Shown: in pieces, positions 36,459-47,100 of the stretch
Layout: the number at the start of each line of letters is the position of its first letter
How positions within the stretch are numbered: position 1 is the stretch's first letter
Assembly: GCA_015178975.1 (NCBI GenBank)
Contig: WHVD01000001.1
Location: 1,612,001 to 1,676,000, forward strand
Reading direction: 5' to 3'
Length of the DNA: 64,000 nt
Origin: Hysterangium stoloniferum
Taxonomy: Eukaryota; Basidiomycota; Agaricomycetes; Hysterangiales; Hysterangiaceae
The notes under the pieces: model-generated
Seen by the model: the letters and a program-made list of their open reading frames with translations, nothing else
Told to the model about the DNA's origin: nothing
Database searches by the model: none
Translations under genes and position numbers: made by a program

Positions 36459-36868
36459 TGTAAAGAGTCATGTATTCAGACTGCTCTGTATACGAAGAAT
36501 ATCGACTATTGCAGTGCAATATTAGAGAGAGTGAGAGAGCTAGATGATGAGTTCAAAGCCTGAGATATTAGTTAGCTCAGATAGTTCGGATAATGCTACT
36601 TATGTAGTAGCTGGCACATTACCCTAATCACCACTCATAGTAGACCTAGTTTAGTGTCTTACGAGTGGTGGTTTCTGGGTAAAAAGTGTGTCTCTCTATT
36701 TGGTGCTGAGTGCACCCACAAGTATGCACAGCACTTCGAACTAATGAAATGGTGCACTATTCGAAGAATGTAAAGAATAGGAAAATATGAGTGAAATATG
36801 TAAAATATAAATAAAATAAAAGGAGTATTTTACTTTAATAAAACCATGGCCAGGGCATATCCCTCACA
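36459..36868 (-). repeat. LTR family 2, 5' LTR
   Basis: 410 bp, partner of 31772-32189, followed on + by the ATCAC target duplication. It contains the inverted repeat described separately. A third family member is at 59836-60235. Confidence 0.9.
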
Positions 36869-36873
36869 ATCAC

Positions 36874-37844
36874 TCTCTGCCATTTTTGCAAAGTCCATCC
36901 ATTTTTCTCCAGGGGAAGGGGAAATAGTCACAGTCAAGATGTGGCCTTCTCAAATTCATTCCTCCCTTCTTTGTGCCTTTGAGGGTACACCCACTCGTGC
37001 TCCTCTTGCTTCATGGTCTCAAAGAAATTCCTCTCTCCTTTCTCTTTTACATTTCTTGTGCTCCTGTTGACTTCAAGCATTGCATTCTTCATTTTGGTGA
37101 TACTTCCACACTTCTTCTTCAGGGGAGGGGGTTGGGAAGACTTGATCGAGAGGTCCTTTCCAGGTAACTTCCATTGAATCCCAAGGTCTTGAAGGGGAAT
37201 GCTAAGAGTCTGAGGGGGAAGTCTCATAACAAGGGGCAGCGGACTTGACCCTTTCAGTGTGAGGTGACTCTTGAGAATCATAAGCTGCTCTCGAGGAGGT
37301 ATCCACAGACTCCCTAGATCTCAGAGAAGAAGACTGGGGGTTAGAGAAAGGGGCCTCATGATAAGAGATGACATACTTGACCTTTTCAGTGTGAGGGGGC
37401 ATTGAGAAGTAGAGGCAGCATCTACCAGGGGCTCAATGGCAGGTACTCACAGGATTCTCTTGAAGTTAAGGAATTTGGATCTTGTGTTGGGTGGTTGTGA
37501 CATGTTGCAAGTGCACAAGTGATACATGGTGGTGATAGTTAAAGAGCAAGAAGAGGTTAGGAATTTTTTTAAGTGATTTTACATTTTGTATCCTTAGGGA
37601 TTTGTACTCCACTCAGTTACCAGAATGAGGCAGTGAGGTAATGGGTCAAGGATTGGTGGTCATGAGATTACAGTGAGGTAGCTAGATCCAGATCCAAAGG
37701 AAAAGAAAGAGAAAGAAAAATTAAAATAATATAATATAGAATAAGATAAACCATGACTTAGAGTTCTTGGAAAGGGAGGAATTCCTGGTTGTTGGCGGGA
37801 CTGCATACATTCACCATTTAGATCCAGTACAATGCCTTGCATGC
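36874..37844. other. Retroelement-derived sequence, unassigned
   Basis: A 115-codon minus frame (37281-36934) and overlapping plus frames are present. Sequence on both sides of the 31772-36868 insertion belongs to the older element. No domain recognised. Confidence 0.35.
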
Positions 37845-38460
37845 TCTGAGTAGAGCAGGAGCATTTCAGAGGTCAGTGTCCTTCAGCCAGGAATCCTCTT
37901 CCAGTCCATAACCCTTCCATCTGATTTGGAAAAGCAGATGATTTCAAAGTTTCTTGTGGCCAGTAATGACTTCAACTTCATATTCTTCCTCATTCAAATT
38001 CAGTTTTCTTAAGCAATTCTCTTTGACCAAATTCCTCAGGGAAGAATGGTAGATGCCAAGGTAACTCCTTTTTTGAGCAAATCCATGGTGGTTTGCTGAT
38101 GCTCACCCAAAATGAAAGGCATATCTTTCCACGTCAGTGATAATAAATGATGAGATATCTCAGTGAAACACTCAATAAAATTCTGACAACATCATACATA
38201 AGTTCCTCCAGCATGTTGAAGTCTATAGAATAACATGATTAATGTCCTGAAAATGTTCCCAAACAAACCACCAAATGCCAGGATTATCTGGAATAGTGTT
38301 GTAAGTGCTATCTGGTCATTCATAATGTGTCTTTAGCCCAAGCACTGGGATATCATCAAGGAATGGTGGGGTGACATCAATATCATCCTGCAAAATAAAG
38401 GTAACATGTTCCTGAAGAACAATTGTGATGGTGGTTGAATTCAAAGGGGAGATATAAAAG
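37845..38460 (-). pseudogene. Gypsy pol C-terminus with chromodomain, decayed
   Basis: On the minus strand 38030-37845 reads as the integrase tail and chromodomain of a chromovirus-type gypsy element: LNLNEEEYEVEVITGHKKL, stop, NHLLFQIRWKGYGLEEDSW, LKDTDL, stop, NAPALL. The aromatic and charged pattern (YEVE, IRWKGY, DSW) is that of chromodomains, which guide integration to marked chromatin. Both stops are TGA (37946-37944 and 37868-37866). Upstream sequence to 38460 has scattered similar frames (DMPFILGEHQQTTMDLLKK) in several phases. Confidence 0.65.
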
Positions 38461-38463
38461 CAT

Positions 38464-39405
38464 GTCAAGATGACAGATCTTGGAGAGCTACATTGGTTAT
38501 TAGGTATTGAGGTCAAGCGAGAACACGAAGCATGTACTCTTTCGCTCTCGCAGCGCTCATGCAGCACTTATACATCGACGCCATCCTCCATCAATTTAAT
38601 CTTGAGGATGGAATGCCGATTTTGACACCCATGGACACCCATGTTAATCTCTCAACTTCCCAAGCTCCTGCTTCGACAAAGGCTTTTGCAGCTATGCGAG
38701 ATGTCCCATATCGAGAGGCCATTGGATCATTATGTATGCCACACTTGCTACGCATCCAGATATTCCATTCGCGGTGACCACCCTCTCGAAGTTTTCGAAC
38801 AATCCTGGTATTCCGCATTAGGATGCTGTGAAACGAGTTTATCGTTATTTTAAGGGCACAAAGGACCCGCGGTTGACTTACAGTGGTAAGGAATGAGTGT
38901 TGTCTGGATATGCGGATGCAGATGGCAGCATGTCAGAGGAGCGACATGCAATTTCAGGATTCGCGTTCATAGTTGATGGGAGCAGTTTCGTGGTCATCCA
39001 AACGGCAGGAAATAGTGTTGTTGTCGAGAAAGTGAGTGCGTGGCAGCTACCCATGCTGTCAAAGAGGTGCTCTGGATTCGGTCTCTATTGGCCCAACTCT
39101 TCGGTGTCACTTTCGGCACAGACCTCGGCACACAGCTCCCAAATGGTGGATCTGACCATCAACCCCCTCCTAGAACCGTATTCTGCGACAACCAGTCAGT
39201 GATTGCACTCACTAAAGACAAATATCATGCACGAACGAAACAATTGATATTTATTATCATTTTATTCGCTGGATTGTAGAACAAGGCAAAGTTCGGCTCA
39301 TTTTTTATCCAACAGACGACATAGTGGCGAACACTTTATAACAAAAGCTTTACGATCTCCCAAGGTAAAGCACTTGCTGTCGAACTCGGACTGCGCTCGG
39401 CTTGA
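38464..39405 (+). pseudogene. Copia reverse transcriptase/RNase H remnant
   Basis: Begins in the RT connection (MTDLGELHWLLGIEVKRE), then after a one-base shift IDAILHQFNLEDG and DVPYREAIGSL. Another shift gives LATHPDIPFAVTTLSKFSN, then RNase H pieces SGYADADGS and FCDNQSVIALTKD, and finally FYPTDDIVANTL ... LRSPK before the LTR. Several frameshifts rule out function. The 5' two thirds of the element are missing. Confidence 0.88.
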
Positions 39406-39410
39406 GGGAG

Positions 39411-39632
39411 TGTTGGAATTACAAGTCTGTGCGCGTTCCGTCAATCGGTCACCAAAATGGGTTTCACAAACATTTATTTCCATTTGTGATCGCTTCGTCA
39501 TTCACCCCCAATTATCTCATATACACAGCATGACATATTTATTGGAGCTGTATTTTATATATATATACCTCAGATATTGAACTTTGAGCACTGCTTGTTT
39601 TATTTCGATCTTCGCGTGCACCTTTCGTAACA
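39411..39632 (+). repeat. 3' LTR of the copia remnant
   Basis: 222 bp, TGTTGGAATTACAAG ... CTTTCGTAACA, directly after the purine stretch TTGAGGGAG. It has a TATATATATAC box near 39557-39567. It is unrelated in sequence to the copia LTR at 1278, so it is a different copia family. Confidence 0.75.
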
Positions 39633-39928
39633 AAACCATAAGTTCTACAAAGGAGGTATGACAAAAGAGGTTATCGTCGTTCACTTCTTCCGTCTGTACT
39701 GATCTCCTCTCGTATCACCGCATAATGTTGCGAATTATTTATTTCCAGATTTCCATTGTCGCGGATCTTAGGCAATTCAGGCATTACATCATGATAGTCG
39801 GCAACTTGGATCCTCGACGATAATGGGAACAAAGATCAATCCACTTCTCAACGGCACGTCGGCAATCGCGGCTTGATCCTTAATGGTGGTCACATGATTA
39901 TGGAAAATGCCGAACATCTTTCGGTTTC

Positions 39929-40641
39929 ATGGGGCAAGAATGTGAACCTCGAATGCCAATCCTGCAACTGAAACGCCAACCTATTAGCCTTAAAGTCGAA
40001 TGGAAAGCCAAACAATATACTGTTGTCCGTGTGCTGCAACAGAGACCTATCTCCATTGTCCTCCTGGTCGAATGGGCTCATGATACTTATCGCGTTATCA
40101 AATTTGTGAGTTAAAGAAAACCTATTCGTGCCAATGCAACTCTCCCACTTAATCACATGTAGTATCCCAAGCGTGATGAACGACACCTGTATAAAAGAGG
40201 CTTTGAAGTTGAGAGAAAAGTATATCGTATCCTTCGGGATGCCCGATGTAAAGTCGTACCCTGGTACCATGGTTCTTGTCATTCAACCAAGCTGGTTTAT
40301 CCGCCTAACACCACCATCCTACCTGAGGATCGCTTGTGTGGAGTTCATCCAGCTATCATGCTAGAATATCTAGACGGCGATCTTGTCATTCCTGGCAACA
40401 ACAACTTCACCTTACTTGTGGCTCAAAAAGCCCTCGAAGCCCTCCATGATATCCACAAACTCGGTATCTGTCATGGAGATATCTATGATAACCGATTAAT
40501 TCGTAACCTCATGTTTTTGAAGAATGGGGAAGTGGCGTGGTTCGACTTCGAATATAGCGAGATTAGCGACGAACAGGATGCTCTTTCATTTGAACAGGGA
40601 CTGGCGGAGGAACTCATGGGCGAAAATAGCCATTTATACAA
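39929..40641 (+). CDS. Kinase-like protein (atypical, HGD/RN/DFE motifs)
   Basis: Exons 39929-40105 and 40163-40641 join in phase (intron 57 bp). A likely third exon starts at 40705 and would run to TAA at 40868-40870, giving about 270 aa. N-terminal strands (VEWKAKQYTVVRVL, SIVLLVEWAHDTYRVIKF) precede the FEVERKVYRILRD helix and AIMLEYLDGDL. The catalytic-loop-like HKLGICHGDIYDNRLIRNLM and WFDFEYSEI correspond to HxD...N and DFG of kinases. The glycine loop is unclear and DFG is DFE, so activity is uncertain. Proteins of this short kinase-like type are common in mushroom genomes. The 3' end is uncertain because permease remnants follow at once. Confidence 0.65.
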
Positions 40642-40829
40642 GTGTGTACTTAGCTGGGTTGAATCTTATCTTCATTCTATCTCGTGTGAACATTTTAAAT
40701 TTAGGACAGCGAAGACGAAACAGGAGCAAAATGCAAGGCCCTTTAGCTTTGACCGTTGGGTGAGTGTGAACTTGTTTGGTTCCTGGACACGATTCGAATA
40801 TCCTACAAGCTTGCATTACCTAGTGTTGT

Positions 40830-41132
40830 CGTCATATTTTTCACGACGCTCTTTAGTGTCATACCCGTAAGCCTGATGACTGCTTCGAATATCGTCCAAG
40901 GCATGAATTACCCAGGCTAGTTACTTTCCAACTACTCCACACGTCACCCTTATTAATATAATCTTTCGTTTCAGCTGTCGTAATCTGTAGCATCATGATC
41001 CTCACGGTCATGTGGCTTGTTTCTCAATTTATGAAGCGCATGCTAGGACTAGATCCGACGATGAGACCATCGTTGATATTCAGAAGGAAAAATGAGCCTG
41101 CGAGCCCGGAAGCAATCGGACATGCTAGATAA
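40830..41132 (+). pseudogene. C-terminal remnant of an amino-acid/GABA-type (APC) permease
   Basis: FFTTLFSVIPVSLMTASN, QGMNYP, then after a GT-AG gap AVVICSIMILTVMWLVSQFM resemble the last two membrane segments and the 'MNYA' motif of fungal APC permeases. A short tail ends at TAA 41130-41132. The rest of the permease is absent, so this is a fragment. Confidence 0.5.
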
Positions 41133-41915
41133 GAGAGACGTGACGGTGAAGTTACGAGCTCTGACCTTGGTGTGTATCACCGCTGTTGTGGGCATAGAAA
41201 CACTGTCTTGTGTGTTCTTAAGCACTGAGTCTATTATCGAGAGGCGGCAGTTTAATGACGTCCTGCAAGGGGCATAATTATATGCCATCACGTTCAAATG
41301 TTCCCTAATTTGCCGGCGCTTTCATTCGGGTATCGTCATGAGTGAATATCCTATGATAGATGCTGGGCTTGGTTGACCGTACTTTGTCTATCTGCTGGTA
41401 CATTGCAAGCTCTGTACGGTTCTTTGAGGCCGTATGGAAAACAGCGGGTTCTGGTTTTCTACCCTTTCGTGCGTTGGGCAAGCAAGCAAATATTTATTTA
41501 TGTTGCCAACGCTCTCTCTCTCGCACGGTCGGAAAGACTCGGGCCGTGCCCAAGCCGGCAGAAAAAAAGTACACTGAGGAGCCAACAAGAAAAAAGAGAC
41601 AAAGAACGAGGTAATGGGAGGTAAGAGTGGGTGCATATGAAATCCAACTCGAGGTCTTTCAAGACTATCGAGTGTGCACCTAATTTCTCACCTGATAAAG
41701 ACTACAGACTTCACGTTTCGTCCATTTCACACTTTATACGCTCTCTCGGTCTCTTCGGCCGACTCGACCAAATCATCGCATGCATTCCCATTGTCTAGAT
41801 TATAATCACCTTATATTCCATTCCATTCTATTTCTCATCCCAGAACTTTCCTGTACTCGTTTGAAAGAGTTAGCAATAAAATAATCGCTCCTGATTTAGG
41901 TACGGCTCCTTCCAA
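41133..41915. other. No recognisable gene
   Basis: Short overlapping frames only; probably intergenic. Confidence 0.45.
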
Positions 41916-42560
41916 ATGTATTTAATCCCGAGCCTTGAACCGAAAACGAACACTTTTTTCACCTTGCAATTATTCGCTCGTGCCCATTCACTCGTAAGCA
42001 ACGACTCGCGGTCTTACACACTTGTAGATCAACGATTCGTTCTACGAAACCCTTTGCTAACGATCCGCTCTCGACAAACCTTGTCCCTCTACTCTTTACT
42101 GATTCTACTTCCATTCACTTGGTGCAGTATTTTTACGAACCTTCGAAGGATAGCCGGATCTTCGACATTGGTTGACGTTCTAGAAGTCCTCAAAGGAAGT
42201 GATCAATTCATTCATCTCTTTAATTATATCATGCAAAGCAAAGCAACTAATAACAACATGTCCAAAAACGTTTTCAAGGCTAATGAAGGTGGTGAAGCTA
42301 ATGATTGTAATTCCATAAGATCCTTTCCCCTCGTAGACCGTATTCCTCCCGCACCTCGATTTCCTTCGGGCAGTACTCGGTCAAAACTTCATCCCGGATA
42401 TCTTGAGCCTCAGTTACAGGCATTATATGATCTCCTAGAATTTTTTGACGATTCTGATAGTATTGAACTGAGTTGTTCCTTACGACGAAAATTCGACGAA
42501 CGGACGAAATCAATTTCAAATGACGGCCACATGCCTTTCGCCTGGCGAAGGAAGGGCTAG
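41916..42560 (+). CDS. Hypothetical protein, 214 codons
   Basis: A single open frame with no introns seen and no recognised domain. It has a hydrophobic stretch near codons 57-75 (LSLYSLLILLPFTW). The C-terminal half is polar, with YLEPQLQALYDLLEFFDDSD. The frame is long for a chance ORF in this AT-rich area and lies outside identified elements, but nothing else supports it. Translation may start at an internal Met (for example MSKNVFKAN). Confidence 0.4.
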   Translation: MYLIPSLEPKTNTFFTLQLFARAHSLVSNDSRSYTLVDQRFVLRNPLLTIRSRQTLSLYSLLILLPFTWCSIFTNLRRIAGSSTLVDVLEVLKGSDQFIHLFNYIMQSKATNNNMSKNVFKANEGGEANDCNSIRSFPLVDRIPPAPRFPSGSTRSKLHPGYLEPQLQALYDLLEFFDDSDSIELSCSLRRKFDERTKSISNDGHMPFAWRRKG

Positions 42561-43422
42561 TCCTGAAGTCACCTCACAATTTAAGCCGATCCAGGCCAGA
42601 AAACGTTTCCTAAGGTGCATGAGTATTTAAACCACCCCTCGCAGGGCTCTATTCTCTGTATCCCTCTTCACTCGGACACCTTCATCAGGGATTTGGGAAT
42701 GTCTACAACCAGTGTATAGACTCCCTAGATCTATAGTAAGCTTTTATACCGACTAGTAAATAGGGATCTCGCGAAAGTAGGGTGTCTAGCCGAGTCTAGC
42801 TAGTTCTCCTAGATGGCTCTAGACAATATAGATGGCATACTTACTGACTTTCCCACTTTCCTGTTTATTGCCATGGATATGCCTAAGTATCAGATACTCA
42901 CTCTGCCATAAGTAACACATCTGAAATTTGCTCAAGTCTCATTCAAAACCTCAGGAACTGATTTACCAGTGTGTCCTCTTTGGCCAGGAGACTCTGAGAT
43001 ATTTTATACAGAAAAGGACTTTGAGATTTTTATTATCAAATATTGTGAAGACGTGGAGAACTCCCTAGCCTTTCTGTTTAACCATAACAATTCCAAGGAA
43101 GGATATCCCTACCACCCTACCACCCTACTACCACTAAAAAAACAACCCCCTAGGGGTTCTCGATGCACCCCACAGCTTACACTTTGATACATCTAGAGAT
43201 AAGCCACCCAACCATAGTGGAAACCAGAAGTCAGCTACTTGCTTCTGATGGTCCAGACACACCTACTAGGAAATTTGCACCTGATGACAACACTGGATTT
43301 CTAACATACTTGAAAGACCCAGTATCTCGACAGTCTGAAGGATTTTGGAGCATTAGCGGTTTGATAGGAAATCCAACTGACCTCATTACTACCTCACAAG
43401 TGTTAAAAGTATAGAAAATGAA
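42561..43422. other. No recognisable gene
   Basis: No gene recognised; includes a short C-rich CTACCACC repeat near 43110-43135. Confidence 0.45.
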
Positions 43423-43504
43423 TGGCCAGACTGGGGATTGAACCCAGGGCTTCTGCATATATAGCAGGATATAGCAGGGGTGTTAACCATTACACCACCT
43501 GACC
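43423..43504 (-). tRNA. tRNA-like sequence, copy 1 (probable pseudogene or SINE head)
   Basis: Read on minus: GGTCAGG acceptor strand, A-box TGGTGTAATGGTTAAC, T-arm CTGGGTTCAATCCCCAG (perfect 5-bp stem) and TCTGGCC acceptor return. A short duplicated insert (ATATAGCAGG-type) in the anticodon arm breaks the cloverleaf. A and B boxes of a polymerase III promoter are intact. Confidence 0.5.
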
Positions 43505-43716
43505 CTGGGAAAGCACTGCTAACATTGCTCAATCTAACACACTCCCTTAATGCTAGCACTCAACAATATTATAAGCAGATATAGGTCCTCTCTGGCTCTT
43601 TTGTCCAGACTTGTCCACTATACCACACACAAATATAGTTGTTCACACTACATGCAGGAACCATGCCCTATAGCACACAGTGGGGCCCATAACCTGTTAA
43701 AAGTGTAGAAAATGAA

Positions 43717-43789
43717 TGGCCAGACTTGGGGATTGAACCCAGGGCTTCTGCATATATAGCAGGGGTGTTAACCATTACACCACCTGACC
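43717..43789 (-). tRNA. tRNA-like sequence, copy 2, 73 nt (probable pseudogene or SINE head)
   Basis: The same arms as copy 1 without the anticodon-arm insert, giving the canonical length. The anticodon stem is CCTGC/GCAGA with loop TATATAT. Position 33 is A rather than the invariant U, and the T-stem carries an extra A, so a working tRNA is unlikely. Similarity to copy 1 extends about 20-40 bp beyond both ends (GTTAAAAGT, GGGAAAGCACTGCTA), so the repeated unit is larger than a tRNA. Confidence 0.5.
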
Positions 43790-43962
43790 CTGGGAAAGCA
43801 CTGCTAGCATTACTCAATCTAACAACAAGTTCACAGGAAGTGAATCAGATGACCACAATGATCCTATACCTAACAGAAGAGGGGCAGTTCCCAATCACAC
43901 TTATCGGCCACATTTTCACATCAGATTGAAATCCACTGATGTACTGGAATAGGATGGGGACT

Positions 43963-44685
43963 TGTTAAGAACTGAAAACTGACTAAATGTCGGTGGCCGA
44001 CAGGGACCGATCGGAAGGACTTGGCTTCAGCTTATGTGCTGCGCCCTCGCAAATATCCGTAGGGTGTCCTTAAATTTTGGGCGGGCGAAGACTAATCCTA
44101 AAGAGCTCCTCTCGGCGAGATACTGATCGGAACCAAAGGACAAGTCGAGCATCGGGCCAAGGGGGTTGGGGCCGGGAGTGGGCGAGCACACGCAAAGGCG
44201 GATGGAAGATTCTTAGTATGAGACTGTTACAGATGTATGAGGGTATTCTGAGTCGATATTCTGATTGCCTAGTAACTACAACTACAGCGGGTTCATATAC
44301 AAGTAACAGGCGTCTAGAAAATACTAATGGGGAGAAGGGTGGAAAATGGTATTAACAATAAGCTTGACTAGGAATGGGAAGTTTATGATTAGTTCGGGGG
44401 CCGATGATAACCGAGAGCGGGATTACGATAAAAGGAAATAGTTCAAGGACTACAAATATAGATAGACATATGTGAAACATAAGATTGAACGGATCAACAT
44501 AATAAAGGGGACGTATCAAAGTTTGACCAGACAATACGAGTTACTTTGACGTGGGTGTAAACAGAGTTTGATCTTCGCGAAAACATATGTCAGCTTTGGG
44601 GCCGATGGTTTCCGAGATGGTGACTTGAAGCGTTGATAAATGGCGATAACCTCGGGACCGATAGGGTTGCGACACAGTCGTAACA
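43963..44685 (+). repeat. Gypsy LTR, family 5 (5' LTR)
   Basis: 723 bp, TGTTAAGAACTG ... CAGTCGTAACA. It carries the GGACTTGGCTTCAGCTTATG motif shared with several other LTRs here. The following GTATCTCCCCTTTTGGCTG is like the sequence after the LTR at 61953-62774 (GTACCCTCCCTTTATGCC), and a gag-type ATG follows at 44860. Confidence 0.7.
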
Positions 44686-44859
44686 GTATCTCCCCTTTTG
44701 GCTGAAATCCCAAGGAGGCCAAAAATCTAGATCCTGTACGTAAAAACTTGTCGGGTACGGCTGGGTGTGTCAAAACATCATGTGACTCGGCAAAATGTTA
44801 CATATAAAAATTCGAGGGGTCCTGGCGCTTGAAATTTTACTTCTCTTCCCTTAACCACC

Positions 44860-47100
44860 ATGACCATAGGCTCAGGGTCAAAACCCTTCCCAGTTAGGTT
44901 AACAGTTGCGCCCATGTCGGTGCCAAGTGGTACGGCGAACACGAAGGAGCGTCGGCGTGTACTCGAGCAGAAGAAAAAGGCACGTGAAGAGGAGGAGTGG
45001 TCCACCAAGAGGGAAATATTTTCTTTGCCAAAACTGATGGCCAGGCCTCCCGGTTGTGCTTTCCTTGGAGCACAAGCCACTTCCACTCAAGGATGGCTTG
45101 GAAGTTATGGCAAAAATCCTACAAATATTATAGTGGATTCTGGTGCAGATATTTCATTGATATCTCACTCTACATTATCTCAACTCGAAAATCCTCCAAA
45201 AATAAAAAATGGACAGAGAATCAATTTAATTCAAGTAACTGGAGCCTCTACAATATCTGGGTTTATTTCCCTGCCTATTTACTTTGATACAAGTGAAGGG
45301 CCAGTCGAATTAATCATTGAAGCTTATGTAGTCAAAGGAATGACTACTCCATTCATTATTGGAAATGATTTTGCAGACCAATATGCAATCTCAGTGATCC
45401 GAGGAGAGGAAGGTTCAATATTGAGCTTTGGCTCTAGTGGAAGGTCTATCAAAGTTCAAAATTCTATTGGACCTTTATTAAAGGATGAAAGAGGTGAAGC
45501 TTTCCAAGTTAATGTCACTCCAAAGCTCTCGGATCTAGCTGGAAAAATTAAGGCTCATAGGAAGAACAAAAAAATAAAGAAATCAATTCAATCTAAGGAA
45601 ACTGAGAATTCAGTTAGGTCTAGCATTAATATAACCATTTCTCCAGAGTCTATAAGTGCTATACCAGTGACCCTGTCCTTCCCAAAGGGATCTGATATAG
45701 CATATATAGAGAAGATATTCTTATCTAACAGAGGAGACCAAGATTTCTATGCAACACCTGATTCTATCATTACTCGGAAAAATCCTCGGTTATATATCTC
45801 CAATTTCTCAAGTTTCCCAGTGCATATACATGAAGGTCAAATACTAGGCTACTCCCATAATCCGGAAACATGGTTAGATAGCCTGGAACATCTAGACAAT
45901 GAGCAACTATCCCATATAAGTGCTCATTCCTATTTGATCAAGAGCATTGCTAGCCAACTTCTCAATCCGAAATACAATTCTATTGATCAGCCTAATACTC
46001 AAGGAGAATCAGAAGGTGGCCCAAAGACAGCAGAAACTCCTCCTGATGATATTAGCTCTGATAAATTCTTTGAAGAGATTGATATCAATAAGGATTTATC
46101 ATTGGAGCAGAAGAATCAACTAAAGGCTATCTTATGGAAGAATCGATTAGCCTTTGGATTAGATGGAAGATTAGGCCACTATCCTGCCAAGGTGGAGATA
46201 AATCTTAGAGAAGGAACAAGAGAAATTTCCCGACCTCCATTCTTTGCCTCACCTAAGAATAGAGAGATTATTAATGAGCAGATGGATAAATGGGTCAAAT
46301 TACAAGTTATTGAGCCTTCCAAAAGCCCTTGGGGTGCTCCTGCATTTATCATTTATCGGCAAGGAAAGCCCAGGATGGTAATTGACTTCAGGCAACTTAA
46401 TGCTCAAGTGATTCCAGATGAATTTCCACTGCCTCAGCAAGATGATATATTACAAGCATTAACTGGATCTCAGTGGTTATCTACACTAGATGCATTAGCC
46501 AGTTTTACTCAATTGGAAATGGCATCAAAAGATAAAGAGAAAACAGCTTTCAGAACACACAGAGGGCTTTATCAATTCTTGAGAATGCCCTTTGGATTCA
46601 GAAATGGCCCAGCAGTCTTCCAGAGAGTGATGCAGAATATCCTAGCCCCATTCCTCTGGATATTTGCTTTGGTCTACATTGATGATATAGTCATCTTCTC
46701 TAAAACCTTTGAAGATCATTTAATGCATACAGAATCAGTCCTCAAAGCAATCATTGCTTCAAAAATGACCTTATCTCCCTCAAAATGCCATTTTGCCTAC
46801 CAATCACTTCAATTATTAGGACAGAAAGTCTCTAGACTTGGCTTGTCTACTAATAAGGAGAAGATAGATGCTATTCTACAATTAGAAGAACCCCGAAATG
46901 TTCATGAGCTTCAAACATTCTTGGGAATGATGGTCTATTTCTCAGCATTTTATGCTTGGATTGTCAACCTGTTATTCTCATTACTCAAAAGGCATTTGAA
47001 GAATGCTCCTGCAATTCTTTGTGACTGGAAAAACAAAAGAAAGAGTGCACAGCTGCCATCCGAGACTCATGGAGGTCTCACTGGCCGACTTGGCCTCTAA
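44860..47100 (+). CDS. Gypsy gag-pol open frame, chimeric and truncated
   Basis: One 746-codon frame. Residues 1-55 (MTIGSGSKPF ... EQKKKAREEEEWSTKRE) look like the charged gag start found after family-5/family-3 type LTRs. From about residue 65 it is a pol polyprotein: retroviral-type protease (NIIVDSGADISLIS, about 88-100) and NDFADQYAISV. Reverse transcriptase follows (WGAPAFIIYRQGKPRMVIDF, STLDALASFTQL with a catalytic Asp, LRMPFGFRNGPAVFQ, catalytic YIDD at about 607, FLGMMVYFSAFYAWI). It then runs into an unrelated C-terminus and stops. RNase H and integrase are absent: only about 470 bp remain before the next LTR. Protease and RT look undamaged. The product could make cDNA at most, and integration would need help. 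Confidence 0.88.
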   Translation: MTIGSGSKPFPVRLTVAPMSVPSGTANTKERRRVLEQKKKAREEEEWSTKREIFSLPKLMARPPGCAFLGAQATSTQGWLGSYGKNPTNIIVDSGADISLISHSTLSQLENPPKIKNGQRINLIQVTGASTISGFISLPIYFDTSEGPVELIIEAYVVKGMTTPFIIGNDFADQYAISVIRGEEGSILSFGSSGRSIKVQNSIGPLLKDERGEAFQVNVTPKLSDLAGKIKAHRKNKKIKKSIQSKETENSVRSSINITISPESISAIPVTLSFPKGSDIAYIEKIFLSNRGDQDFYATPDSIITRKNPRLYISNFSSFPVHIHEGQILGYSHNPETWLDSLEHLDNEQLSHISAHSYLIKSIASQLLNPKYNSIDQPNTQGESEGGPKTAETPPDDISSDKFFEEIDINKDLSLEQKNQLKAILWKNRLAFGLDGRLGHYPAKVEINLREGTREISRPPFFASPKNREIINEQMDKWVKLQVIEPSKSPWGAPAFIIYRQGKPRMVIDFRQLNAQVIPDEFPLPQQDDILQALTGSQWLSTLDALASFTQLEMASKDKEKTAFRTHRGLYQFLRMPFGFRNGPAVFQRVMQNILAPFLWIFALVYIDDIVIFSKTFEDHLMHTESVLKAIIASKMTLSPSKCHFAYQSLQLLGQKVSRLGLSTNKEKIDAILQLEEPRNVHELQTFLGMMVYFSAFYAWIVNLLFSLLKRHLKNAPAILCDWKNKRKSAQLPSETHGGLTGRLGL

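Larger units (their letters stand above)
31772..36868 (-). mobile_element. Complete short LTR retroelement (about 5.1 kb) with minisatellites and no pol
   Basis: Two near-identical LTRs (31772-32189 and 36459-36868) lie in the same orientation, with the same 5-bp target duplication ATCAC outside them (31767-31771 and 36869-36873). This shows a complete insertion into an older LTR fragment. Coding-like frames next to 36459 run on the minus strand, so 36459-36868 is the 5' LTR. The 4.3-kb interior has gag-like frames, a GC-rich block of tandem repeats and other duplications. I find no protease, reverse transcriptase, RNase H or integrase, so it must have been moved in trans. Confidence 0.85.

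Noticed and set aside
41388-41636. Overlapping frames on both strands near 41.4-41.6 kb
   Set aside because: Three overlapping frames of similar length without homology; likely chance.
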